64,000 nt of DNA from positions 62,001-126,000 of the forward strand of contig CAIXZH010000024.1 in the NCBI GenBank assembly GCA_903923905.1, written 5' to 3'. Under the pieces are notes generated by a model. The model ran no database searches. It saw nothing but the letters and a program-made list of their open reading frames with translations, and was not told where the DNA came from. A program made the position numbers and the translations under genes. This stretch comes from an uncultured Bacteroidia bacterium (GTDB taxonomy: Bacteria > Bacteroidota > Bacteroidia > Bacteroidales > Prolixibacteraceae). Positions 17,450 to 26,623 of this stretch are shown here, piece by piece (position 1 is the stretch's first letter; each line of letters opens with the position of its first letter).

Positions 17450-18913
17450 TTATTTGGAAATAGGTGAATTATCCATTGAGGTTAGGAGTATTCCTCCTGA
17501 GGGAGGTATTTTTAGCAAAAAACCGTCATTGAGAGACGAAATAGTTATATTTTCCTTTGGCAGGAATAATAACGTCCCGTCTCCAAATGAATTTACAGAT
17601 AACTGGATTTTCGAGAAATCTCCGCCCTTGAAAAAAGGGACTGATACTTTTGTTTCAACCTCCAACTCTCCCCAGTTAACAAAAGCAAATGTCCAATGTG
17701 ATTTATCCTGGATTCTCAGTTCCAAAGCTACCCCATGTATCGATAAGGATTTAAAATTGATAGGATAAATGATGCCTTCTGAAGGAAAATACCTGCAGAG
17801 CAAGGACCATGAATAATACCATGGTCTAAGTTTTATGCCACCATTATTCCCGGATATATTCCACATCCCAGGATCTTTCCCATAATCAAACCCGTCAAGT
17901 GACCAGGCCAATGCTCCAGACTCTCCTGAACGTGCCACCTGAATGCCATAATCAAATGCCAAAAGTGCGTATCTCCCTGAGGTTGGGTTTATTTCCGGTA
18001 TTGGATCATGTGTATACCAATAATCAATACCTCCACTGTCAGTTGCAGACATAAAACCGGACTCACTCAAAAAGACAGGCTTATTCGAATTGTCAATATT
18101 TCTGATTGTATTAAGTTCATTTTTAAAATTTTGCTCCAGGTTATCATTAATAAGCTCGCCAATACCCAAATTTAAATAATAGTGATGGTCATATCCGCTC
18201 AATTCATATTTATTATAAGTGGCTGCAGATGTGTTCCATTCATCCCAGGAGTCTGCACCACAAAAAAAACTTAATGGCAGTACCGCATCTGAAAAACCCA
18301 AATACGTATTTTTCATCATCAAAGACCATTTTGAGAAATCCATGCCCGTTCCTTTCGGTTCGTTTGTTGGTGTGTACCACTTAATATTGGTATATCCCTT
18401 AATGGAAAATAATTGCTGGAACATATCAACTTGTAGTTTTTGAAAACTGTTATCCCCAACACTGGTGTAATAGGGAGAATTATCGATACCGTCTAGGGTG
18501 GATTGCCAAAGTCCGGTCATTACCGGAATATTTTTGGATTTATAGTAATCGAGAACCTTATACAGTGAAATCATTCTTGGTGAGCTCCAATCATAATCAC
18601 CGACTATCCCTGAGGGATTAAACCAAAACCTGTATAAATTGATCCGTACCAGAGATGCCTTTAAATAGTCTACCCGCTCAGTCATTAAGTCCCAGTGAGA
18701 ATTGTCCCAGATATCCATGTCAACTCCTGCACTGTTGCGGTCAATAGGATACTGATTATAGCCAAACCCAAGCCAAATAGTTGTTCCAGGACTTGAAATA
18801 GTTGAATTAATTATTTGATTTATTCCAGATTCATTTTTTTTACACGAAACAAAAAGAAATGAAAATAACAGTAATACCTCATAAAAAGGTCTTGGCAAGA
18901 ATCTATTTCCCAT
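17450..18913 (-). CDS. Lipoprotein glycoside hydrolase, clan GH-A
   Basis: A 487-residue protein with a lipoprotein signal: hydrophobic stretch then FVSC with Cys24. The TIM-barrel part has a likely acid/base Glu185 in TPTNEPKG and a likely nucleophile Glu284 in FLSESGF, the arrangement of clan GH-A (GH5, GH39 and relatives). The C-terminus from about 395 looks like a beta-sandwich common in GH30/GH39-like enzymes. Exact family and substrate uncertain. It is probably anchored at the cell surface and faces the GT4 gene convergently. Confidence 0.8.
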   Translation of the reverse strand: MGNRFLPRPFYEVLLLFSFLFVSCKKNESGINQIINSTISSPGTTIWLGFGYNQYPIDRNSAGVDMDIWDNSHWDLMTERVDYLKASLVRINLYRFWFNPSGIVGDYDWSSPRMISLYKVLDYYKSKNIPVMTGLWQSTLDGIDNSPYYTSVGDNSFQKLQVDMFQQLFSIKGYTNIKWYTPTNEPKGTGMDFSKWSLMMKNTYLGFSDAVLPLSFFCGADSWDEWNTSAATYNKYELSGYDHHYYLNLGIGELINDNLEQNFKNELNTIRNIDNSNKPVFLSESGFMSATDSGGIDYWYTHDPIPEINPTSGRYALLAFDYGIQVARSGESGALAWSLDGFDYGKDPGMWNISGNNGGIKLRPWYYSWSLLCRYFPSEGIIYPINFKSLSIHGVALELRIQDKSHWTFAFVNWGELEVETKVSVPFFKGGDFSKIQLSVNSFGDGTLLFLPKENITISSLNDGFLLKIPPSGGILLTSMDNSPISK

Positions 18914-19086
18914 GCTCGAAAAATGATATAGATTAATTCTTTATATCCCCGGTTAAATTATAAAAAAGCTAACTCCTATAGTTATATCAATCGGCGAAGT
19001 GGGGGATTTAAAAACACTTCACTTTCATCAAACTTTAAATTTTGACTACTTAAATTTCAATATTATTTGAACACGTATTGCACTAA

Positions 19087-19104
19087 ATCCGCTAAAAAGC
19101 GGAT
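19087..19104. repeat. Small hairpin upstream of the IS91-type remnant
   Basis: ATCCGCT at 19087-19093 and AGCGGAT at 19098-19104 form a perfect 7-bp stem with an AAAA loop. It lies about 90 bases before the recombinase and may be part of the element end or a terminator. No long T run follows. Confidence 0.5.
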
Positions 19105-19130
19105 AGCTTTTCTGAGCAAATATAGATAAA

Positions 19131-19196
19131 ATGGTACTGAACGGGAGGACAAACTCCCTAAAAACTAATTTCTTAATTTTTAAAGTTCAGTACCAT
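19131..19196 (+). promoter_or_regulatory. Nested hairpins sequestering the recombinase start codon
   Basis: A perfect 12-bp inverted repeat, ATGGTACTGAAC at 19131-19142 and its complement at 19185-19196, encloses a second stem (GGGAG at 19143-19147, CTCCC at 19154-19158). The right arm of the outer stem includes the first two bases of the recombinase ATG (19195). In RNA this would hide the start codon; in DNA it could be a terminal structure of the element. GAAC, the known IS91 target tetranucleotide, is in the left arm. Confidence 0.7.
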
Positions 19197-20082
19197 GAGA
19201 AAGAAGAGCGAATTTACGATTATGGAACGAGCCCTGCAAACCATTGATGGTTTCGGCCCGATGTGTCAGAAGCTGAAACAGCAAACTATTCTGGGTGGCA
19301 GGAGCCAGAGTACGCTTGATAATTACTTGCGCCGTATAGCTTTAGTGTGCCAGGAGTTTAAACGTCTTCCGGAAGATATTTCGGAAGACGAGATCAACGA
19401 ATACCTGACTGGCCTGGCTCAAATGCCCAAATCTCCATCACGAAGCAGTTTTAAACATGCTGTATATGGCTTACGTTACTATTTCCGCCATATTGGTCAG
19501 AATAAGCGGGCCATCGGATTGCCATCCATGAAAAAAGAGGCCAAACTTCCGGCTATTTTCAACCGCAGTGAGCTTCGTCAATTGTTTAAGGCGCCAACTC
19601 TTTTGATGCACCGTATCGTCCTCACTCTTATTTATTCTGCCGGATTGCGTTCGCAGGAGGCCATCAACCTGAAACTACCGGCCATCGATTTTGAGCGCAA
19701 AACGATCCACATCCGACAGAGCAAATACAAGAAAGACCGGATTGTTCCGCTGTCCGATTACATTGCCATAGGACTTAGAAAATACATCTCAGCTGAACAC
19801 CCGCATATCTGGTTGTTTAATGGCAAAGAGCCGGACGGACGTTACAGTGTGAAAGGGCTGAGCTGGATCCTGCGCGAAAACCTGAAAAAAACAGACATTA
19901 GAAAAGACGTTTCCCTCCACTCCCTGCAACATAGTTATGCTACCCATTTACTCGAAGACGGAGTAAATATCGTCACCATCAAGGAGTTGTTGGGTCATGC
20001 CCATATTAACACAACGATGATCTATTTGCATGTTGCCCGTCAAGCAAGACAACCAATTGACGCACTATCAATCGTTGCTTGA
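19195..20082 (+). CDS. Tyrosine recombinase of an IS91-type element
   Basis: A 295-residue XerC/D-like recombinase. The N-terminal SAM-like core-binding domain is at about 20-105. The catalytic domain has Arg in YSAGLRSQEAINL, Lys in SKYKKDRIVPL, then HSLQHSYATHLLEDG (usually HxLRH; Gln replaces Arg in the second box), HINTTMIYLHV with the Tyr nucleophile, and GHAH. The Gln substitution in the HxxR box is unusual and could reduce activity. It overlaps the transposase remnant frame by 53 bases. The start codon lies in the hairpin described at 19131-19196. Confidence 0.9.
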   Translation: MRKKSEFTIMERALQTIDGFGPMCQKLKQQTILGGRSQSTLDNYLRRIALVCQEFKRLPEDISEDEINEYLTGLAQMPKSPSRSSFKHAVYGLRYYFRHIGQNKRAIGLPSMKKEAKLPAIFNRSELRQLFKAPTLLMHRIVLTLIYSAGLRSQEAINLKLPAIDFERKTIHIRQSKYKKDRIVPLSDYIAIGLRKYISAEHPHIWLFNGKEPDGRYSVKGLSWILRENLKKTDIRKDVSLHSLQHSYATHLLEDGVNIVTIKELLGHAHINTTMIYLHVARQARQPIDALSIVA

Positions 20083-20578
20083 TGAACTGTGGAAGAAACC
20101 CTGGGTGGTGTATTGTGAGCCTCCTTTGGGCAATGCACGGCAAATTGTAAAATATCTGGGGTTGTACACCCATTGGGTAGCGATCAGCAATCACCGGATA
20201 GAAAACATCGATGGTTCGGGGGTATCTTTCTTTTATAAAGACTACAAAGACAATAGCAAAAAAAAGCTCACAAAGTTATCCGGGGTTGAGTTCCTCCGCC
20301 GGTTTTGCCTGCACATATTGCCATACCGGTTTGTAAAGATGAGGTATTATGGCCTGTTGAGTAGCAAACAGAAAGATGTGCTTAAACCGTTGCAGCCTAA
20401 AAAGCCGGAGACGAAGGCGGGAGAAAATACTCAGCAACGGATTGTCCGACTTACAGGATTCAACCGGTTTGAGTGTCCTTTCTGCAAAGCAGGGGTTATG
20501 CATACCGTAGAATTACTGCCCAGAATACGTTCGCCGGATAAGGTACTTTATAACAAACCAGTCCGGTTAGCGATTTGA
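20030..20578 (+). pseudogene. IS91-family Y2 transposase, C-terminal fragment
   Basis: A 182-codon frame matching the C-terminal domain of IS91/IS801 transposases: WKKPWVVYCEPPLGNARQIV, then KYLGLYTHWVAISNHRI, with both catalytic tyrosines (Tyr42 and Tyr46 of the fragment) in the Y-x3-Y arrangement, and FYKDYKDN. The ATG at 20030 is inside the recombinase gene, and real homology begins only around codon 15-20. About half the normal protein is missing with no separate start. An internal deletion joining recombinase and transposase is the simplest explanation. The C-terminal CPFCKAG cysteines are kept. Confidence 0.8.
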
Positions 20579-20873
20579 ATTTTAGAAACTCGCAGACCTT
20601 GACCTTCCATAAATAGCTTGACAGGATTGATGCTAATTTGAAGAATAAAAAACAAACATAGTGACCTTCCCGAAACCGTTTTTCGTAATTGGAGTTTAAT
20701 TCGTCGCTTATATCTCCATGAATTATCCTAATGTCAAAAATTGCGTGTTCAGAATTGCCATTCCAGTGTTTGTGACGGACCAGCCGGGTTAAACGACAGG
20801 AGACAGAAATTAGTTATAGGTAGCGGGAACTAAATTAGTGAATCTAATTATGAAAATGGCATTTAGCTTTTTT

Positions 20874-21416
20874 TTATTTTACCAGTTTTGAAACAGCTTT
20901 GAACTCTCCGGCCCCGGAGGATTGGATCAGTTCAAAAAGTATCGATTCCCAGGTTGAAGTCATAATGTTTTCAAAGCGGAATCGTTCTAAAGCACCCAAT
21001 TTGTTGATTTCTGTCCGGGAAGATATACAATCAGATATCACCACAGGAAAATAGCCTGCCCCCTTCAGGTCAACGGCTGTCTGCATTACACAAACATGTG
21101 CCTCAATTCCGCAGATAATAATGGTTTTGGATTTGTGGAGCTCCAGAAAATTCATATATTCCTGGGCTCCAAAACAGCTGAAATCTGTTTTTTCTATGGG
21201 TGAAAACTCAGGAACACTTGAGCTCAGCGATTCCAGAGTTTCGCCCAATCCCCTGGTGTATTGCTGTGTAAAGGAGATTGGAATGCCCAAAAGGGTTAAC
21301 CCTTCCAGAAGTAATGTGCTGTTTTTCAATAATGTCTCTTTTGCATTCATAGCCGGAAAGAGTTTTTCCTGGAAATCGATAAAGAGTGCTGTGGTACCGG
21401 CTTTCGTAATTCGCAT
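20874..21416 (-). CDS. Isochorismatase-family cysteine hydrolase
   Basis: A 180-residue protein with the catalytic triad of the family: Asp14 in LFIDFQEK, Lys76 in IEKTDFS and Cys109 in GIEAHVCV, preceded by the usual cis-peptide region. It resembles YcaC/nicotinamidase-like hydrolases; substrate unknown. Cytosolic, no signal peptide. Standalone gene on the minus strand beside the IS91-type remnant. Confidence 0.88.
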   Translation of the reverse strand: MRITKAGTTALFIDFQEKLFPAMNAKETLLKNSTLLLEGLTLLGIPISFTQQYTRGLGETLESLSSSVPEFSPIEKTDFSCFGAQEYMNFLELHKSKTIIICGIEAHVCVMQTAVDLKGAGYFPVVISDCISSRTEINKLGALERFRFENIMTSTWESILFELIQSSGAGEFKAVSKLVK

Positions 21417-21492
21417 AGCTAATTTGTAAATGAAATAGTTATAAATTATGGGCGGAGTTATGAGTTATGAATTAAACATTAAGTATTAACCA

Positions 21493-22551
21493 TTACTTTA
21501 CTTTAAAAAGTTGTCCGTGTATATCATATGTCGGAAAACTCAATGACGAAAACTTCTTCTTTTTAGCAATAAAGAAATCAAAGATTATGCTCCCTTGATA
21601 AATTTCGGGATGAGTGGTTCTTAAGGTTTTTACAAGTAATTCCTCTCTTTTGCTTTTGAGTTTATTCAGGCTTTTGTAAAAATCCCAGTGTGCGCGAAGA
21701 ACACTGACAAAGGATTTGAATTGCCCAGTTGTCAGAAATTGAAATGCCGCAACCCCATCGAGGATCATCCGAAAAAAAAGTGTTTTGTAAAGCTCTCCTT
21801 TGGGTAAATTTTTATAAAGCAGGAACAGATTATTTCTGAAATTAAGGTAAATCTTCTGTGGTGATCCGTATGCAAGGGTGCCTCCACCCAGGTGAAAAAC
21901 TTTGGATTCCGGGTTGATGACAACCTTGTATCCCTGGTTTTTCATTCTCCAACAGAGATCTATCTCTTCCATGTGGGCCCAGAAATCGGAATCAAACCCC
22001 CCGTATTCGTGCCAAACCTTTCCTCTGACCATCATTGCAGCTCCGCTGGTCCAGAAAACAGATGTGGGCATATTATATTGCTCCCGGTCGTTTTCCTGAA
22101 CATTAATAATTCTTCCCCGACAAAAAGGGTAGCCTAATTTGTCGATAAATCCTCCTGAGGCACCCGCATATTCAAACTTATCCGGTTGATTAAGCGATAA
22201 GATCTTGGGTTGACAGGAGCCAATTAGTGGATCGCTATCCATTATTTTAATCAGAGGTTCCAACCAGTTTTGGGTTACTTCGACATCTGAATTTAGAAGC
22301 AGGATATATTCTGAAAAATTATTCTTCAATGCCTGATTATATCCTTCAGCAAAACCGTAGTTTCGGCGGAGCTTTAATAATTTAATTTCAGGAAAATTAT
22401 TTTCTATGCAGCTGCAACTATCATCGTCTGAGTGGTTGTCTGCCACAATTATTTCGGTCCAATCGTAAGAGGAAAACCTGATTAGAGCTGGTAAAAACCG
22501 TTTCAGGTGGTGGCTACCGTTCCAATTTAGGATTACGATTGAAAGCTTCAT
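21493..22551 (-). CDS. GT2 family glycosyltransferase
   Basis: A 352-residue GT-A fold enzyme. It starts LSIVILNWNGSHHLKRF, has VADNHSDDDS for nucleotide binding, LLLNSDVEV with the acidic metal-binding motif, and the WTSGAAMMVRGKVWHEYGGFD-MEEIDLCWRM region typical of WbbL-like rhamnosyltransferases. A weakly hydrophobic stretch near the C-terminus may attach it to the membrane. Likely role is polysaccharide or lipopolysaccharide assembly. It is upstream of nothing obvious but lies next to two lipid A acyltransferase-like genes on the same strand. Confidence 0.9.
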   Translation of the reverse strand: MKLSIVILNWNGSHHLKRFLPALIRFSSYDWTEIIVADNHSDDDSCSCIENNFPEIKLLKLRRNYGFAEGYNQALKNNFSEYILLLNSDVEVTQNWLEPLIKIMDSDPLIGSCQPKILSLNQPDKFEYAGASGGFIDKLGYPFCRGRIINVQENDREQYNMPTSVFWTSGAAMMVRGKVWHEYGGFDSDFWAHMEEIDLCWRMKNQGYKVVINPESKVFHLGGGTLAYGSPQKIYLNFRNNLFLLYKNLPKGELYKTLFFRMILDGVAAFQFLTTGQFKSFVSVLRAHWDFYKSLNKLKSKREELLVKTLRTTHPEIYQGSIIFDFFIAKKKKFSSLSFPTYDIHGQLFKVK

Positions 22552-22713
22552 AAATATTCAGATTTGACCAATAATGACGAAAAATACTTTTAAAAAGTTG
22601 AATTTTACTAATCCAGAGTTACTATTTAAATAAGTGGAATGATTTAATGTCGTAATTATATCTTTCTATATTCCAGATAATCAATTCGTAATACATTGAA
22701 AATTGAACATTAT

Positions 22714-23610
22714 TCATTGACAATTACTTAATTCCCGGGCTATTTCTGATCGTTTATGCTTCCATTTCCGATGTGACCATAACCAGTATTCAGGGTTTTC
22801 TACGATTAGCTGTTCCATTAGACGTGTGCTTTTTTCGGTGATTTCAAATTTTGGACATGCTTGCGCATTATCTGTAATCAATTCAAATTCAACCTCGTAA
22901 AATCCCCGTTTTATTTTTTTTGTCTTCCCAAATAAAACTGCCGTATTTAATTTGACCGCAATTTTTTCAGGACCGATCAAAACAGCTGTTTCCTGATTTA
23001 AAAAGGTAGTCCAATACTGAATATCGTGCACCCGGGGAGATTGATCGATCAGGAAAAGGGCCAGGCCAGCAGCTTTATTCCTGTGATCATCAGATAATTG
23101 TCTGAATGTAAGTGCTCTTTCAAGAGGAATAGATCCAAACCGGCTTCGCAGATGAATATAAAATTTTTCGAATGCATTGTTGCGGAGTTTTTTGTAGATG
23201 GCATATGACTTGTGTTTGGAATGTAATCCCCAATTGTTAAAGCATTCCCAATTGTTGTAATGCCCCATTAAAATAATTACGGTTTTCCCCTTATCCATAA
23301 TTTCATTGGCCATTTCGGGGTTGAGAAATTTAACCCGTTCCAGCACTTTTTTATCTGAAATCCAATCAAAATAAAAGGTTTCCAGGAAGCAATCGCAAAG
23401 ATGGTGATAAAATCTTATTGCAATTTGATTACGTTCCGTTTCAGATTTCTCAGGAAAGGAGTTTGAAAGATTAGTGGATACCACATCACGTCTGTAACGG
23501 ATGAGATAAAAGAGTACAATAAAAAAAAGGTCGGATAACAGATAGAGGAGGCGTATTGGCATTTTATAGATCAGCCATGACAAGGTCCGCAGGAGGTAGT
23601 ATCCAATCAT
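22714..23610 (-). CDS. LpxL/HtrB-family lipid A acyltransferase-like protein (copy 2)
   Basis: A 298-residue membrane-associated acyltransferase with an N-terminal hydrophobic anchor and the HX4E catalytic motif in GHYNNWE, then SRFGSIPLERA and IDQSPR. The family adds secondary acyl chains to lipid A or transfers acyl groups to aminolipids. It is a tandem paralogue of the gene at 23724-24614; in the catalytic core more than half the residues are identical by eye. Same strand, spacing 113 bases. Confidence 0.9.
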   Translation of the reverse strand: MIGYYLLRTLSWLIYKMPIRLLYLLSDLFFIVLFYLIRYRRDVVSTNLSNSFPEKSETERNQIAIRFYHHLCDCFLETFYFDWISDKKVLERVKFLNPEMANEIMDKGKTVIILMGHYNNWECFNNWGLHSKHKSYAIYKKLRNNAFEKFYIHLRSRFGSIPLERALTFRQLSDDHRNKAAGLALFLIDQSPRVHDIQYWTTFLNQETAVLIGPEKIAVKLNTAVLFGKTKKIKRGFYEVEFELITDNAQACPKFEITEKSTRLMEQLIVENPEYWLWSHRKWKHKRSEIARELSNCQ

Positions 23611-23723
23611 TCTGGTATGTAATTTGACGATAGATTCATAAGGGGAATTTTAATGGATATACTAATGGTTAACCGGTTATTCATTATTGATTAGATACTT
23701 TATTCAATTCAAAATTAATAAAT

Positions 23724-24614
23724 TTAGCCATTCCTGGCAATTTTTTCCCGAATATGTTTCCATCTTTTGTGAGACCAAAGCCAGAATTCCGGTTGATCGA
23801 TAATTTGATTCTCCAATAATTGAAGGCATTTTTCGGTAATTTCAAATTTTGGACAATCTGCCGCATGATCAGTTACTAATTGATATTTCACTTCATACCG
23901 TCCGCGTTTTATTTTCCGTGAGTGGGCAAAAAGTACTACTCCATTAATTTTCCGGGCAACTTTTTCAGCGCCAAGAATCACGGGTGTATCCTGATTCAGG
24001 AATCTCACCCAATGTTGAATTTCGTAAATCCGGGGGGTCTGGTCAAACAGGAAGGCAGAGGTTGAAGGGATCCCTTTTTGATGATCGTTCATAAGGCGTC
24101 TGTAAGTATCCGCCCGCTCAACAGGTATTGCTCCAAACCTACTTCTTACATTGAAGTAAAAGCTCTCAAATACAATGTTTTTAAGCTTTTTATAAATTGG
24201 GTAAAAAGGGTATTTTGTATATAACGGCCAATTGCAAAACCATTCCCAGTTGTTATAATGTCCGAGAATTACAATGACTTGCCTGCCCTTGTCCAGATAG
24301 CTGTTCGGCAACTCGGGATTCAGGTATTTTACCACACCCTCTGCCCTGGAAACTGACATCCGGTCGAAATACAAGGTTTCAATTGCAGTATCGCAGAAGT
24401 GATGATAAAATCCTTTGGTAATGCGATTTCTTTCACCTTGAGATTTCTCTGGGAAAGAGTTGGCAAGATTTCTTTCCACAACCTTTCGACGATACCGGAC
24501 CATGCTAAAGGTGATGAAAAAGAAGAAATCTGAAATCAGGTAATGAACCCGAAGTGGAAATAAATGCATGGTCCAGGTAAGAGTCCGAAGTAATAAGTAT
24601 CCAGCTTTTTTCAT
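23724..24614 (-). CDS. LpxL/HtrB-family lipid A acyltransferase-like protein (copy 1)
   Basis: A 296-residue protein with an N-terminal membrane anchor, the catalytic motif GHYNNWE (HX4E), SRFGAIPVERA and FDQTPR, matching its downstream neighbour in length and motif order. The two copies probably arose by tandem duplication and may differ in acyl donor or acceptor. The IMPase gene lies just upstream on the same strand with a 52-base gap. Confidence 0.9.
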   Translation of the reverse strand: MKKAGYLLLRTLTWTMHLFPLRVHYLISDFFFFITFSMVRYRRKVVERNLANSFPEKSQGERNRITKGFYHHFCDTAIETLYFDRMSVSRAEGVVKYLNPELPNSYLDKGRQVIVILGHYNNWEWFCNWPLYTKYPFYPIYKKLKNIVFESFYFNVRSRFGAIPVERADTYRRLMNDHQKGIPSTSAFLFDQTPRIYEIQHWVRFLNQDTPVILGAEKVARKINGVVLFAHSRKIKRGRYEVKYQLVTDHAADCPKFEITEKCLQLLENQIIDQPEFWLWSHKRWKHIREKIARNG

Positions 24615-24666
24615 TTCCGGTAATCGTAATTGTGAAAATGATCAACGTAAATATGAGGTGATCGGT

Positions 24667-25488
24667 TTAAATAATCTCTTTGTTCTTTTCAGCGTTCTCA
24701 CCAAGGAATTTATTAACAATTCCGGAAAATTCTTCGAAGTATGCACTATTTGAGGCGACAAGTTCACCATTGAACAAAAATTGGTTGGTTCCACTGAAAT
24801 CAGAAACCTTTCCACCAGCCTGCATGAGGATTAATGCTCCAGCAGCAACGTCCCAGGGTTTAAGCCCATGTTCATAGAATGCTTCAAACCGACCGGCTGC
24901 AACATATGCCAGGTCTGTTGCAGCAGAACCCAACCTTCTTAAACCATGTGAATGAATCATGAAATAACGCATAGATGCAATGAACGGATTAAGCATATCC
25001 ATCGCAGAATAAGGGAAACCGGTAGCTACCAATGAATCTGATGTTCTAGCGGCTGTTGTGACCTGAATTTCCTTCCCGTTCAGAAAAGCTTTGCTTCCTT
25101 TCCAGGCATAGAAACATTCGTCCTGAGTAATTTCATACACTACACCGAGGACTAATTCATCATCTTCCATGAGCGCAATACTTACTGCAAACGGAGGAAG
25201 ACTATGGATGAAATTAGTGGTGCCGTCGAGTGGGTCGATGATCCAGCGGTATTTCTCATTGGAACTTGTGGCGGTCCCCTCTTCGGCAATAAACCCTGAT
25301 CCGGGTAATAGTTGTCGTAGATTATCAACAATCAGCTCTTCGGCCTGTTTGTCAACATAGGATACAAAATTAGCCTTTCCTTTAACCTCAATCGCCTCAA
25401 GGTCAAATTTTTCCCGTTCTCCAGCTATAAATGCTCCGGCATTTTTGGCTATATCCCGGACCTCAAGGCAAAGTTTTTCGAAATTCAT
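24667..25488 (-). CDS. suhB: Inositol monophosphatase family protein
   Basis: A 273-residue Mg-dependent phosphatase. Metal ligands appear as EEG, then DPLDGTTNF, with WDVAAGALIL at the C-terminal signature. The length fits SuhB/IMPase. Substrate could be inositol phosphate, a related sugar phosphate or a nucleotide (3'-phosphoadenosine); the sequence alone does not decide. Same strand as the two acyltransferase genes. Confidence 0.9.
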   Translation of the reverse strand: MNFEKLCLEVRDIAKNAGAFIAGEREKFDLEAIEVKGKANFVSYVDKQAEELIVDNLRQLLPGSGFIAEEGTATSSNEKYRWIIDPLDGTTNFIHSLPPFAVSIALMEDDELVLGVVYEITQDECFYAWKGSKAFLNGKEIQVTTAARTSDSLVATGFPYSAMDMLNPFIASMRYFMIHSHGLRRLGSAATDLAYVAAGRFEAFYEHGLKPWDVAAGALILMQAGGKVSDFSGTNQFLFNGELVASNSAYFEEFSGIVNKFLGENAEKNKEII

Positions 25489-25542
25489 GTTTTTGTGGCA
25501 AAATTAGTGATAAATAAAATAGTTCTGGTTTTTCTGCACTGA

Positions 25543-25863
25543 TCAGGCCACGTCTAAACAGGGAGTTAATATCTTTTTATCGTAATAAAAGAACATAAGT
25601 CCATAATAATGAGTGGATCTAAATATAATCTGAGACAACAAAGCTTTAAATTCCTTATCCTCCTGATTGTAAAAATGAATTGGGGTTATAGCTATCAGAT
25701 TTGTCTCCAGATCATTAAATTTAGAAAAGAGCTCTTCATCAGGTGATTCGGGAAGCGGGGTATAATCTTTCAGGATTGAGCTTTCTGGCTCTTTGACAAG
25801 CACTTTTCCCCGGAAAAAATTGGGAAGGATCATTCTGTAAATCGGCAATGTAAATGCGCTCAT
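25543..25863 (-). CDS. Hypothetical protein, 106 residues
   Basis: A short soluble protein without signal peptide, membrane helix or recognised domain. It has a Pro-rich middle (YTPLPESPDEE) and an aromatic C-terminal half (HYYGLMFFYYDKK). Codon use and clean start (ATG) look like a genuine gene. It lies between the IMPase gene on the same strand and a divergent SRPBCC gene. Confidence 0.6.
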   Translation of the reverse strand: MSAFTLPIYRMILPNFFRGKVLVKEPESSILKDYTPLPESPDEELFSKFNDLETNLIAITPIHFYNQEDKEFKALLSQIIFRSTHYYGLMFFYYDKKILTPCLDVA

Positions 25864-25999
25864 ATCTCGTAAAATTGTATTTTTCGATTCTGTAAATGTA
25901 CAAATTAATGGTGATTACAACTTAAGGGGCAGGTAAATGGCTAAACTTTTCTGAGCAGATAAACGTTTTATAGTGTATAATCCACTAAATTTTAATCGT

Positions 26000-26539
26000 A
26001 TGGAAATCTTGAAATTCGTTTTGATGGGGTTGGCCATTCCGGTTTGCCTTTTATTGATCGTACCCATTTTTACCAAAAGGAAGTTGAGAGTTGAACGTGA
26101 AATAATCATTAATAAACCATGTCTGCAGGTGTTCGGGTTTGTGAAAATTCTGAAGAACCAGGATCATTTCAGTGTATGGGCCCAAAAAGATCCGGAGATG
26201 CTTAAGGAATACCGGGGCATTGATGGAACTGTTGGCTTTGTATCAGGCTGGGACAGCAAAATGAAGGATGTCGGCAAAGGGGAACAAGAGATAAAAAAGA
26301 TAGCCGATGGTAAGCGGATCGATTATGAGCTCAGGTTTATTAAGCCATTTGCAGCAACAAATTATGCTGATATTGTTTTCACAGCTCTCTCTGAAACACA
26401 GACCAAGGTTTCATGGGGTTTCGCCGGCGAGATGAAATATCCGATGAACCTCTTCCTGCTTCTGCGGGATATGGATAGTTTATTAGGAAAGGATTTACAG
26501 GAAGGATTAGCAAACCTCAAAGAGTTACTCGAAAAGTGA
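26000..26539 (+). CDS. SRPBCC (START-like) protein with N-terminal membrane helix
   Basis: A 179-residue protein: an N-terminal hydrophobic segment (about 5-23) and a polyketide-cyclase/START-like domain (EREIIINKPCLQVFGFVKILKNQDHFSVW onward). I chose the ATG at 26000 because the upstream GTG at 25973 adds residues that do not look like the family. Members bind hydrophobic ligands; the ligand is unknown. Confidence 0.8.
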   Translation: MEILKFVLMGLAIPVCLLLIVPIFTKRKLRVEREIIINKPCLQVFGFVKILKNQDHFSVWAQKDPEMLKEYRGIDGTVGFVSGWDSKMKDVGKGEQEIKKIADGKRIDYELRFIKPFAATNYADIVFTALSETQTKVSWGFAGEMKYPMNLFLLLRDMDSLLGKDLQEGLANLKELLEK

Positions 26540-26563
26540 ATAGGTTTCCTCAAAAACATTCCA

Positions 26564-26600
26564 GCGAAATCTGCAAGGAAAATTAAATTGCAGATTTCGC
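26564..26600. terminator. Bidirectional hairpin terminator
   Basis: A perfect 13-bp stem, GCGAAATCTGCAA at 26564-26576 and its complement at 26588-26600, with an 11-base AT-rich loop, sits between the convergent SRPBCC and PpnP genes. T-rich sequence is limited, but the position supports a two-way terminator. Confidence 0.7.
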
Positions 26601-26623
26601 CGAGAAAAAGACTTGTATATTTT

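Larger units (their letters stand above)
19131..20578 (+). mobile_element. IS91-type element remnant (recombinase plus truncated transposase)
   Basis: A tyrosine recombinase gene is followed directly by the C-terminal part of an IS91/IS801-type Y2 transposase. Many IS91-like elements in Bacteroidetes pair an integrase with a full-length transposase of about 380 residues. Here the N-terminal half of the transposase, with zinc-finger and HUH motif, is absent, so the element is probably immobile. Outer boundaries are uncertain: the left limit given is the nested hairpin and the right limit is the transposase stop. Confidence 0.75.
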
